DNA of 64,000 nt from a virus. Under the pieces are notes generated by a model, which made no database searches, was not told the origin of the DNA, and saw only the letters and a list, made by a program, of their open reading frames with translations. Positions 31,241 to 38,633 of this stretch are shown one piece after another. Position 1 is the first letter of the stretch. Each line of letters opens with the position of its first letter. A program made the translations under genes and the position numbers. The stretch covers positions 1 through 64,000 of IMG/VR virus record IMGVR_UViG_3300007734_000755; one strand, given 5' to 3'.

Positions 31241-31312
31241 TCGGCGGAGAAAGAATTGAACTTCCATCTTGCGCGTATCAGACGCAGGCCCGAACCGTTA
31301 GACGATCCGCCG
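31241..31312 (-). tRNA. tRNA-Ile (GAT)
   Basis: The acceptor CGGCGGA pairs with TCCGCCG. The anticodon arm is TGCGT-CTGATAC-GCGCA and the T-loop is TTCAATT. A consensus promoter lies 18 bp upstream. Confidence 0.88.
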
Positions 31313-31330
31313 TTTCTTGTCTATGTCCAC

Positions 31331-31359
31331 ATTATAGCTGTCGGAAGGAATCTTGTCAA
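31331..31359 (-). promoter_or_regulatory. perfect-consensus sigma70 promoter for tRNA-Ile
   Basis: TTGACA (31359-31354) and TATAAT (31336-31331), 17-bp spacer. Confidence 0.8.
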
Positions 31360-31366
31360 GCGGCCA

Positions 31367-31480
31367 TTATTCAAAGACAACCCTTATAAGATTATTTTCT
31401 CTATCAATTTTATTGTTCTTAAACCAAACCTTCTTGTTTCTATCCATAGAACGATATATTATAAGCTTTATTTTCTTCAT
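31367..31480 (-). CDS. 37-aa degenerate HRDNDLPA-family protein
   Basis: ATG at 31480 overlaps the upstream TGA. MKKIKLIIYRS and VWFKNNKIDRENNLIRVVF keep the family layout, with DRENNLI in place of HRDNDLPA and no second unit. Confidence 0.45.
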   Translation of the reverse strand: MKKIKLIIYRSMDRNKKVWFKNNKIDRENNLIRVVFE

Positions 31481-32220
31481 CTCTTACTCATTTCTTGGAT
31501 ATATGAGAAAATTCTTGTTCTAATCTTATTCAGAACTCTCGGATTGCTTACATTAATGAGCGGAGCGAACTGTGCCAATTCCGAGGATATGTCCTCATTG
31601 GACAATGATAGGCTCAATTGTTTCAATGCTCCACCATTCCCAAATAACTTTAACATCCTTTCAGCTATCTGATGTGCGAAGGCATCAACTTCAGTTGGTA
31701 ACGAGAAATACTTCTCTGCATCCTTACCGCCATATACCTGTCTCTTATCCTTCCGTCTGTCTCTCTCTGCTCGTCCCAATGATACCACCTTGTTGGTAGC
31801 CTGTCTATGGAGCTGATAAGAATGAATAAGTTCATGACGAATAACCTCTGCCAGTTGTTGGTTAGCAACCTTTGGATTATAATTCTCTATTTCAGAGATG
31901 TCGCCAGAGTAAAGGAATAGAAGGATCGTCTCCCTTCCAGCATAATCTCCATTGTGTTCCGCATACGCCAATATAATTTCGGTATCCTCTGGTATGGGAG
32001 AATCCTTGAGGACTCTAACTCTAATAGCAATATCCAGCCCAGATTGTTCAAGCGCCCCTCTTATGGCTCCCTCTAGGGAGCTAGATAGTGGGGTCTTCCC
32101 CCTATTCAGAGAGTAATCGTCATTCTGTAACTTCCAGAATTCAGAATCGTCTAAGCTGTGTTCTAGGGTTTTATATATTGATTTTGGTAGATGCGAGAGT
32201 TCTTTTAGGAGAGTGTTCAT
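31477..32220 (-). CDS. zincin-type metallopeptidase-like protein
   Basis: The 247-aa protein contains VIRHELIHSYQLH (HExxH) and, after about 45 residues, LPTEVDAFAHQIAERM, whose Glu can serve as third zinc ligand. This is a gluzincin-like layout seen in several phage proteins. The substrate is unknown. There is no signal peptide. Confidence 0.65.
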   Translation of the reverse strand: MNTLLKELSHLPKSIYKTLEHSLDDSEFWKLQNDDYSLNRGKTPLSSSLEGAIRGALEQSGLDIAIRVRVLKDSPIPEDTEIILAYAEHNGDYAGRETILLFLYSGDISEIENYNPKVANQQLAEVIRHELIHSYQLHRQATNKVVSLGRAERDRRKDKRQVYGGKDAEKYFSLPTEVDAFAHQIAERMLKLFGNGGALKQLSLSLSNEDISSELAQFAPLINVSNPRVLNKIRTRIFSYIQEMSKR

Positions 32221-32228
32221 ATAAATAA

Positions 32229-32519
32229 TTAGTTTTGAATAATCAAAGGCGCGTCCCAGTCTGAATCGAATTCATAATCTTCTGAGGAAGATTTCACCTT
32301 TGGAGCAGGTATCCTGTGCCCTTCTCTATACCAGGCTTCATAACCTGAATTATTGACTCTCGCTGGGCCGTTGATTCTATGAATTTTTCCTTCCTTATAC
32401 CACAAACCTTCACCATCTGAATGCATGACAGCGGGAAGATCATTATCTCTGTGTAGAGTATCATCCTTATACCAAATAGTCACGCTTTTAAGGAGCTTTT
32501 TTCCTATTTTCTTAATCAT
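32229..32519 (-). CDS. HRDNDLPA-family protein
   Basis: Two full units, IWYKDDTLHRDNDLPAVMH and LWYKEGKIHRINGPARV, then AWYREGHRIPAP and an acidic tail, 96 aa. It shows best that the units are W-Y-x2-G-x-HR-x3-PA repeats. Confidence 0.65.
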   Translation of the reverse strand: MIKKIGKKLLKSVTIWYKDDTLHRDNDLPAVMHSDGEGLWYKEGKIHRINGPARVNNSGYEAWYREGHRIPAPKVKSSSEDYEFDSDWDAPLIIQN

Positions 32520-32528
32520 TCGATTTAC

Positions 32529-32711
32529 TCAGTAAAAGTTTTTTTTACGATATTGCGCCCCATCCTTATAATATAATTGGACACCAACAAAATCTATATA
32601 GGCAGGAAGGTCGTTATCTCTGTGTAGGCAATTGTTTTTAAACCAAAAGTTGCTAATAGTACCGTCATAGTAAACGTTTATTTCTTTCGATATTATTTTT
32701 TTATTCTTCAT
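32529..32711 (-). CDS. HRDNDLPA-family small protein
   Basis: The start MKNKKIISKEI (32711) shares a base with the upstream TAA. FWFKNNCLHRDNDLPAYID is followed by LYYKDGAQYR. Confidence 0.6.
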   Translation of the reverse strand: MKNKKIISKEINVYYDGTISNFWFKNNCLHRDNDLPAYIDFVGVQLYYKDGAQYRKKNFY

Positions 32712-32854
32712 TACCAAAGTCTTACCGCCCTTAATCCGTTTGCCTTATAAAAACAATAATCACAATTTTCCTGATCTAGAACCCACCAAATTACTTGGCA
32801 TGTTGTTTCATCTTGATTTCTAAAGATTTGAACTTCTATTTTCTTAATCTTCAT
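32711..32854 (-). CDS. 47-aa protein, probable family relative
   Basis: ATG at 32854. MKIKKIEVQIF has the family start and VIWWVLDQENCDYCFYKANG the aromatic pattern, without the core motif. Confidence 0.45.
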   Translation of the reverse strand: MKIKKIEVQIFRNQDETTCQVIWWVLDQENCDYCFYKANGLRAVRLW

Positions 32855-32866
32855 CTTATTCCTTGG

Positions 32867-32952
32867 CGGAAACTAAGGGATTCGAACCCTTGGAGGCTAT
32901 AAACCCCGCTAGTTTTCTAGACTAGTGCCGTAAACCACTTGGCTAAATTTCC
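32867..32952 (-). tRNA. tRNA-Ser (anticodon reads AGA)
   Basis: Class II with acceptor GGAAATT/AGTTTCC, G and an encoded CCA. The anticodon arm is CTAGT-CTAGAAA-ACTAG, giving AGA, which is unusual for a bacterial or phage Ser tRNA. The variable and T-arms are normal. Confidence 0.82.
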
Positions 32953-33036
32953 CAATGGGACTTCCACCCGATGTTTGGCATACTCGTTAAATGAGTACAA
33001 TGCCAATCTGCAACACTTTTGGCTGTTACTACCTAG

Positions 33037-33109
33037 CGGGCTGGGCGGGACTCGAACCCACGTCTCAAGGTTTTGGAGGCCCGTATCTTAGCCGCTGGAA
33101 CACCAACCC
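33037..33109 (-). tRNA. tRNA-Trp (CCA), irregular arms
   Basis: The acceptor GGGTTGG pairs with CCAGCCC and the T-arm is normal. CTCCAAA can serve as anticodon loop. The anticodon stem pairs poorly, and the D-stem GTTC/GATAC seems to have an extra T. Confidence 0.65.
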
Positions 33110-33131
33110 ATCTATATTTAGTCCTCTGTGG

Positions 33132-33217
33132 CGGAAACGGCGGGTAACGATCCCACTCGAGCTATTAACCCCTAGAAGTTTAGCAAACTTCCCTCTTATC
33201 CTATTGAGTACGTTCCC
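33132..33217 (-). tRNA. tRNA-Ser (GCT)
   Basis: Class II with acceptor GGGAACG/CGTTTCC, G and an encoded CCA. The anticodon arm is GAAGT-TTGCTAA-ACTTC. The T-loop ATCGTTA departs from the usual TTCRANY. Confidence 0.85.
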
Positions 33218-33232
33218 GACGCTTCAAGTTAT

Positions 33233-33493
33233 CTAGTATGGAGGAATATCCTCGGCATCCCAGGTGTGAGAATAAACGCCTCTCTCGAGTATGTGGCATA
33301 AAAAAGCTGGTAGGTCGATTTCTCTTTCTCCGTTGACTTCAGAGAAACTCTTGATTTCTCCGTCCTCGTTCGAGGGAAAGACAAGAACTTCTACCGGAGC
33401 TATTCTTTCTACACTTTGACTCACAATAAAATATTGTTCGTTTTCCTTTACAAGAACCTGTCTTTCGTTTATAGCTCTAATCAGTTCAGTCAT
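33233..33493 (-). CDS. 86-aa protein of unknown function
   Basis: A beta-rich protein, with VEVLVFPSNEDGEIKSFSEV in the middle and EIDLPAFLCHI later. No family is recognised. Confidence 0.5.
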   Translation of the reverse strand: MTELIRAINERQVLVKENEQYFIVSQSVERIAPVEVLVFPSNEDGEIKSFSEVNGEREIDLPAFLCHILERGVYSHTWDAEDIPPY

Positions 33494-33501
33494 TGTATCT
33501 C

Positions 33502-33702
33502 CTAACTACAGGGATAAAACCCTGGACCAGTAAAGGTATCTACTTCCCAACTCTTGGGGTCAGTAAAATACTCCAAAGTCCCCATCTCGTGAGGAGTGCC
33601 AACTCCGCTATTGGCAAGAACCATAGCTTCCCATTCATTCTCTGCCTCTACAACCGTAGGAGTAATTCTCATCTTCTCTACATTAACAATATATTTCTTC
33701 AT
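33502..33702 (-). CDS. 66-aa protein of unknown function
   Basis: It begins MKKYIVNVEKMRITPTVVEA, then an AENEWEAMVLA helix, a layout common in small phage proteins (a strand, then an EAxxxA helix). Confidence 0.5.
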   Translation of the reverse strand: MKKYIVNVEKMRITPTVVEAENEWEAMVLANSGVGTPHEMGTLEYFTDPKSWEVDTFTGPGFYPCS

Positions 33703-33714
33703 TGTAATTCCTTT

Positions 33715-33981
33715 TTAATTATCATATTGTTCAAGCTGTTCGCCTGAGAAATTAAACATCTTAGTATCCAGGTCGTTCTCTGTTAGAACCTCATAAAGGT
33801 ATTCGTTGCTTTTCTTGAGAAAGATAATCTCCGAAACAATAAGGCATTCGTCACCCACTAGAATAACCTCGTCGATATCAAGATTTTCTCTTTCCTGATT
33901 TGGCTTGATATTAATCCCCATAGTCGGAGAAGCCACTCGTACCAAATCTCCAACCTTAAAAATCGCTTCCTTCTGTTTCAT
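33715..33981 (-). CDS. 88-aa SH3-like protein
   Basis: FKVGDLVRVASPTMG and a following strand-rich stretch suggest a KOW/SH3-type barrel. It overlaps the next gene by four bases. Function unknown. Confidence 0.5.
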   Translation of the reverse strand: MKQKEAIFKVGDLVRVASPTMGINIKPNQERENLDIDEVILVGDECLIVSEIIFLKKSNEYLYEVLTENDLDTKMFNFSGEQLEQYDN

Positions 33982-34313
33982 TCTCCCCTCGTTTCAAGAT
34001 AATGCTTGTGAACCGAAAATTCCCTTCCAAAGGATTGATCACCAAACGGTGAGATAACATTTGTATCTGGATATTTTCCAGAGTTAATAACCAGGAACGG
34101 CAGATCTATAAACTCTTCCATTCTCCAGTTGACATCTAGGATTTCTTTCCTTAGAAAGACAACATCTCCAATCTTCAACTCAACATCTTTCTTCAACATC
34201 TTCTTAATCTTTGCCAGCAAAGAAATTCTTGCTGGTCTGTCCATATATGTTGTTGCAAATTCTTCGTTCACTGCACAAACAGCCTTTACAAAATCATTTG
34301 TGTCAAATGGCAT
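33978..34313 (-). CDS. 111-aa protein of unknown function
   Basis: The helical N-terminal half is followed by ELKIGDVVFLRKE, again a barrel-like strand pattern. ATGA-coupled to the 33715 gene. Confidence 0.5.
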   Translation of the reverse strand: MPFDTNDFVKAVCAVNEEFATTYMDRPARISLLAKIKKMLKKDVELKIGDVVFLRKEILDVNWRMEEFIDLPFLVINSGKYPDTNVISPFGDQSFGREFSVHKHYLETRGE

Positions 34314-34322
34314 GTTAAATTC

Positions 34323-34970
34323 CTAGCGATTATACTTCTTGCTTTTTTTTGGAAGCAGTGCTGAAGAACGAATCTCGAAAGTTTTTTGGTCTTCCATTAA
34401 GTTTGGGTTGATTAGTTCATAGTGAAGAACAAAATCCTTCTCTGGCAGAGAGGAAACATTGAGAACCAAATAGGCTGTTTCCTTTTCAAACCAATTTTTA
34501 CTTCTATTTTGTGTAGTATCTCTGGCGTAAACAAGGTCACCGCAAGAATGTTCTGGTTGTTCATTGAAATTACTAATAATCTTTTGTGCCCACGCAGACT
34601 CTACGCTCTTTTCATAAATGTTTTGTGGACAGACCCATTCCGGATTTGTATAATTCTTAGCGAGGATAGAAGAGTTATAATGAGCCGCATAATACCGGCC
34701 CATAATATTCACGTTGCGTTTGCGCTCATCATCCATAGATGATTCCCACAGTTTTTCCTGTTCTAGAACTTCCTGTGGAGGAAAACATTCCGCCCAAAAC
34801 TTATCTACCCAAACAACCTGTTTTTCACTAAGTTCTTTCTTCTCTGCTTGAGCTTTAATTGATTCAACAAATGAGCGGCTAGACACCCTCAACCGAGGGT
34901 TGATTAGAATTTTCTCTAGCTTTTCAATATTAGTTAGGTCTGACATATATACCAACATTCTTGTATTCAA
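34323..34970 (-). CDS. 215-aa protein of unknown function
   Basis: The start may be ATG 34970 or the internal MSDLTNIEK about nine codons later. It is helical at first, with a GDLVYARDTTQNR-type strand region in the second half. A promoter lies at 35014-35042. No family is recognised. Confidence 0.55.
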   Translation of the reverse strand: MNTRMLVYMSDLTNIEKLEKILINPRLRVSSRSFVESIKAQAEKKELSEKQVVWVDKFWAECFPPQEVLEQEKLWESSMDDERKRNVNIMGRYYAAHYNSSILAKNYTNPEWVCPQNIYEKSVESAWAQKIISNFNEQPEHSCGDLVYARDTTQNRSKNWFEKETAYLVLNVSSLPEKDFVLHYELINPNLMEDQKTFEIRSSALLPKKSKKYNR

Positions 34971-34997
34971 TAGGTTTGTTCTGGTGGCTGCGTCGAG

Positions 34998-35042
34998 CTA
35001 ACCACTCCCCACAAGTATAGTGTAGGAGTGGTTAGTCGTCAA
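34998..35042 (-). promoter_or_regulatory. promoter with an 11-bp inverted repeat
   Basis: TTGACG (35042-35037) and TATACT (35019-35014), 17-bp spacer. CTAACCACTCC (34998-35008) is the exact complement of GGAGTGGTTAG (35025-35035), so one arm fills the spacer and the other the start region. This could be an operator or a combined terminator and promoter for the 35051 and 34970 genes. Confidence 0.6.
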
Positions 35043-35050
35043 GCCCGGTA

Positions 35051-36286
35051 TTAAGCAGCCTTCTTTCTTTCAATGACAATCATCATCTCATTTGGCCGAG
35101 GGTCGAAATATGGGCGACCAGCACAATCCTTAGTCGTCATCCACATTCTTTGGCACTTAGAGGCCACCGGCTTTTCTGCACACATATCAGTTAGAATGAT
35201 ATGTCCGTCGAACTTCTTGCTATTCACATAGATGGTCGGAGAAGAAAAGTTGGTGCCGCCACAGAGAACTCGTTCGCGCTTACGATGTTCGCCCTTTTTC
35301 CAGGTATAGATTTTATCCTCAAACACCCTATCATCAAAGGGGACAACCACGAATGTTGCCAGCTTAGAAAGAGAGTTAAGCTCCTCAAAGAACATGGAAA
35401 GCATTTCATCACTTACAGAACCAGATTGGTCGATCGAAATTGCAATGTTGGCAACTCTGTTGACTTTTCTGCCGGGGTTGACCGACATGACCCCAATATT
35501 GGATGAATACTCGTGAGTTCTCTTATCAATTTTTCTGCGAGAGTTGGACTTGTCTGCTCGCTGCGCTCTACCAATAAAGAGCTTGAGAACTCGCTTCCAG
35601 TCGATATACGACTCCAGCATTCTCTTAATCTCTTCTCTAACCTTATTGGACATCGTACCCCAGCCCTTAGCGTTAGCTTTTTCGGCTGCGTCCTTTACAT
35701 ATTCCTTGATTCTTTCATTTGCAGTTTCAGCTTCAATGCCGTCGCCAGAACCATTTGCCCAACCATCGTGGTTATCAAATTGCCCCTCACCCATGCCTTC
35801 GCCCTCACCGCCGCCACCCTCTCCATTCTTGTCAAGCTTTACCTTGTCCAGAATCTTGCGGAAATAGAATTCGGCACCTTCCATACTCGGAAAGTCCTCA
35901 AAGCCCTTTCCACCAGGAATACAGCAATTCTCCGGAAGATTTTGCGCACCAATCAAGCAGTTAATTGAAAGGTCAGTGGCAATGTTCCAGAACTTAAAGA
36001 AACGCTCTGGGTCCTGAATAACAAGAGCAGGTCTGCGATTTGAAACATGGCGAAAGACAAGGTGATAGAATTCGTGAACAATAACACCTCGACGTTGACA
36101 ATCACTAAGATTGTCAAAGAAGGATGGATTATAGAGAAACTCGTATTGCATAGCTTCTCGGTTAAGACCAACAGCAGCTGTTGGAATGGCGTTTGTCGCA
36201 ATCTTCTCAACTCTGCGAGAGAGTGCAGCAAAAAACGGCTCTTCCTTGAGAAGGCGCGCAATATCAATATTCAAATCGTAAGCCAT
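35051..36286 (-). CDS. DUF2201-type HExxH/VWA-like protein
   Basis: The start at 36286 (MAYDLNIDIARLL) is supported by a promoter just upstream; a longer frame from 36361 is not. The 411-aa protein has VIVHEFYHLVFRH (residues 68-80) in a metallopeptidase-like domain, a Gly-rich linker, and a VWA-like domain with the metal site DQSGSVSD. DUF2201 proteins pair with MoxR AAA+ ATPases in bacteria. The MoxR-type gene at 38634 fits as partner. The likely role is a chaperone-like assembly or remodelling machine. Confidence 0.75.
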   Translation of the reverse strand: MAYDLNIDIARLLKEEPFFAALSRRVEKIATNAIPTAAVGLNREAMQYEFLYNPSFFDNLSDCQRRGVIVHEFYHLVFRHVSNRRPALVIQDPERFFKFWNIATDLSINCLIGAQNLPENCCIPGGKGFEDFPSMEGAEFYFRKILDKVKLDKNGEGGGGEGEGMGEGQFDNHDGWANGSGDGIEAETANERIKEYVKDAAEKANAKGWGTMSNKVREEIKRMLESYIDWKRVLKLFIGRAQRADKSNSRRKIDKRTHEYSSNIGVMSVNPGRKVNRVANIAISIDQSGSVSDEMLSMFFEELNSLSKLATFVVVPFDDRVFEDKIYTWKKGEHRKRERVLCGGTNFSSPTIYVNSKKFDGHIILTDMCAEKPVASKCQRMWMTTKDCAGRPYFDPRPNEMMIVIERKKAA

Positions 36287-36322
36287 GATGTGTACCTGTC
36301 GGTCTTGATTGACCATGAGTAG

Positions 36323-36351
36323 AGTGTAGCCCACCTGACCATTTGCGTCAA
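36323..36351 (-). promoter_or_regulatory. sigma70-like promoter for the VWA-like gene
   Basis: TTGACG (36351-36346) and TACACT (36328-36323), 17-bp spacer. It lies inside the longer frame from 36361, which argues for the internal start at 36286. Confidence 0.6.
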
Positions 36352-36390
36352 ACCGGGCCATATAGAGCTAATTCTCCACCGGGAGAATCG

Positions 36391-37152
36391 TTATAGATAT
36401 TTATTCTTAAAATCGTGCCAATAAGAAGTCATCTTCTTAATTGAGGTTAGAAATTCGTCTAGACTTACATCGTCAGGGTGTGGAATACCCGAGTGGGTTC
36501 CCCAAAAATGATCTTGGGCCTCTACTCTTACTACTCCAGCCTGGTCCAATAATTGTTCCCGCGCACCATTTATCCAAAGATCTACCAGGGTTTTATATTC
36601 TGGAATATTTGAATACATACACTTATATTGATCCAGACACCCAAAATAGCCCTTCTTATCTTCTTCAACTTCCGCCGGAGTTGGGTTTCTACTTCCGGCT
36701 ATCAACTGGTAGCGTTGCTTCTTAACATCCAACCACCATTGAATTTCCTCGTCGCTATAGCGTCTTTCTTTGACTGGGATTCCGCATCCGCAAAAGAAAC
36801 AAGCATCATCCTTTGTGATACTTACTTGGGACACTACCCGATACTTTCCAAACTGTCGCCAACGAACATCCATTTTACAAATTCTGTGAGCAAAACCGCC
36901 GCAGGGATCATACCAGATTTCTCCTAATTTATGAGGTTGTAACTCCCAGCCTTCAAAATTGCCAGCTCCATCCCAGCCGCCAGACCATTTCTTGTATTGT
37001 CGCTTCTTAAGTCTGCCTCGATATGGTCTGTTTGGCGTAGATGTAAGCTCCGCTACCCAAGTGGCATAGGGCTTATTATAATTAAGATCCTTGTATGGTT
37101 TGTGACCGGGAGGCTCATATCCATCTGGTCGAAGGATGTGTTTTTTAGACAT
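36391..37152 (-). CDS. 253-aa protein with Cys motifs
   Basis: It contains CFFCGCGIP in the middle and CGGFAHRIC earlier, with many Trp and Tyr. A metal-binding role is possible. No family is recognised. Confidence 0.55.
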   Translation of the reverse strand: MSKKHILRPDGYEPPGHKPYKDLNYNKPYATWVAELTSTPNRPYRGRLKKRQYKKWSGGWDGAGNFEGWELQPHKLGEIWYDPCGGFAHRICKMDVRWRQFGKYRVVSQVSITKDDACFFCGCGIPVKERRYSDEEIQWWLDVKKQRYQLIAGSRNPTPAEVEEDKKGYFGCLDQYKCMYSNIPEYKTLVDLWINGAREQLLDQAGVVRVEAQDHFWGTHSGIPHPDDVSLDEFLTSIKKMTSYWHDFKNKYL

Positions 37153-37531
37153 CGGAAAGCTTTTCCTCTAATTCCTTTAGTTCTGCACCAATTTCTAAGA
37201 TCTCGGATTCAAGGAAATTAGATCTGACAAGGCAATTTTCATGCTCTACTTGAGTGGATGCAAGATCTCGTTTTAGAGAGGAGATTTTATATCGGAGATG
37301 TTCCTTAGTATCTTGTTTGTTGTACAACTCTACACAGGTTTCGGGATCGAGTTCAACAATCTCAATCTTGTAAACTTTTTCGATTTTTGCTTCATCTTCT
37401 AGAAGATGACGAACGTCCTCACCAGACGTTAGGGCATCCTTAACCGAGGTTGAAACTTCTTCTATTGTATCAAATATTTGACTAGTTTCGATTTCCAGCG
37501 ATGGAAACGTTGTTCTTTTAACTACCCACAT
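37145..37531 (-). CDS. 128-aa coiled-coil protein
   Basis: A beta-type start (WVVKRTTFPSLEIE) precedes acidic helices. Residues 80-128 form a long coiled coil (SLKRDLASTQVEHENCLV). Overlaps both neighbours slightly. Function unknown. Confidence 0.5.
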   Translation of the reverse strand: MWVVKRTTFPSLEIETSQIFDTIEEVSTSVKDALTSGEDVRHLLEDEAKIEKVYKIEIVELDPETCVELYNKQDTKEHLRYKISSLKRDLASTQVEHENCLVRSNFLESEILEIGAELKELEEKLSDV

Positions 37532-37706
37532 TTTGGCCTCTCAATTTTTCTTTTAACTCAGCGACCCGAGCCTCTCTCTCTGCAATCCTTGTTTTTAGGA
37601 TAGACAAGCAACAACGATGATATCGCTCTTCTTCTCTACTTTCGTCCAAGTAACTTTCCGCGTCATCCAAGGCTTCTTTAATCTCTTCTCTTTCGTCGTC
37701 AGTCAT
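37518..37706 (-). CDS. 62-aa coiled-coil protein
   Basis: Almost entirely charged helix (DDEREEIKEALDDAESYLDE). Probably a structural or partner peptide of the adjacent coiled-coil gene. Confidence 0.5.
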   Translation of the reverse strand: MTDDEREEIKEALDDAESYLDESREEERYHRCCLSILKTRIAEREARVAELKEKLRGQNVGS

Positions 37707-37738
37707 TTTACAATTTCATCCTTATAATTTTTTCCATT

Positions 37739-37972
37739 TTAGAAACTCTCCAGATGAATCTTAAGAATATGAACACGGTGTTCATATTCTTCTATTTGTC
37801 GTTCATCATATTTAATGATTGCAATTGATCTGTTGTTATATTGATCATCAAGCAGGGTTTTTTTCCATTGTTCAAGAATCTTTTCCGCTTCATCGAGCTG
37901 TTCTTGATATTTCTTCTTTAAGAGAGCTTCTTCGAACTTATACTTCTTTGGAATTTTAACTTTACTCACCAT
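37739..37972 (-). CDS. 77-aa coiled-coil protein
   Basis: ATG 37972 has a GAGG close upstream; ATG 37984 is an alternative. The protein is charged helix throughout (LDEAEKILEQWKKTLLDD). Third coiled-coil gene in a row. Confidence 0.5.
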   Translation of the reverse strand: MVSKVKIPKKYKFEEALLKKKYQEQLDEAEKILEQWKKTLLDDQYNNRSIAIIKYDERQIEEYEHRVHILKIHLESF

Positions 37973-38373
37973 ACCCTCGTCCATAAATTAGTTGACTTGT
38001 AGTGTAGGGCGAAACCATCCCAACCATCCACTGCGAAGTAAACCTCATATTGAGACAAACCCCATCTATCATCTAACTCCCAATCAACTATAATTCCCTG
38101 GTCTGGTCTATCAATATTCCAATTTGGATTATTTGACCATTGTTCCATGGGATGTAGCACTCGACGACCAACCCAGGTCTGTTGTGGAAGGGAATTCAAC
38201 TGTACCAACCCGCAGGTTATATGAGCATAAACCTTTCTTGTAAAGTTCTTATCGTGTTTTTCGTATCGAGCAATTGTCCCGCCGCAGAAAATACATCCAC
38301 GGCGAATCTGGCTTCCAGATACCTGCCTACGCCATTTATTTCCAATCAGTCTGCTGTCCGTTGTCGTTATCAT
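37966..38373 (-). CDS. 135-aa zinc-site protein
   Basis: GCIFCGGTIARY and a later HITCG form a likely zinc site. The second half is Trp-rich (WNIDRPDQGIIVDWELDDRW). Function unknown. Confidence 0.55.
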   Translation of the reverse strand: MITTTDSRLIGNKWRRQVSGSQIRRGCIFCGGTIARYEKHDKNFTRKVYAHITCGLVQLNSLPQQTWVGRRVLHPMEQWSNNPNWNIDRPDQGIIVDWELDDRWGLSQYEVYFAVDGWDGFALHYKSTNLWTRVW

Positions 38374-38573
38374 AGAGATAATCCCAGTTCAAATGCTGCG
38401 AATAGACAGCCCACAAGCATAGTGAGAGCAGAAAGGATTAGTTCGTTCCGCTGCGAGGAAAGCCATTCAATTTCTGAATCAATTTGAACTAATCTGATAT
38501 CGCGAGATAAATCTTCCAGCAACTGATTAATTTCTTCTTCTAACTCTAGCGAATCCATTTTTTTGTTCTCCAA
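38370..38573 (-). CDS. 67-aa tail-anchored membrane protein
   Basis: An acidic helix is followed by a single hydrophobic segment at about 47-65 (LILSALTMLVGCLFAAF). ATGA-coupled to the previous gene. Confidence 0.55.
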   Translation of the reverse strand: MENKKMDSLELEEEINQLLEDLSRDIRLVQIDSEIEWLSSQRNELILSALTMLVGCLFAAFELGLSL

Positions 38574-38577
38574 GCAG

Positions 38578-38619
38578 GCAAGGGTTATCGTGGAGAACCT
38601 ACTCCACGATAACCCTTGC
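38578..38619 (-). terminator. 18-bp perfect hairpin between genes
   Basis: Positions 38578-38595 pair fully with 38602-38619 around a six-base loop. There is no T-run on either side, so it is not a classic intrinsic terminator. It lies 15 bp after the MoxR stop and may protect an mRNA end or stop transcription with a factor. Confidence 0.5.
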
Positions 38620-38633
38620 TGATTCCCTATCTC

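Noticed and set aside
35513-35968. 151-aa plus-strand open frame
   Set aside because: Antisense to the conserved DUF2201-type gene; no ribosome site.
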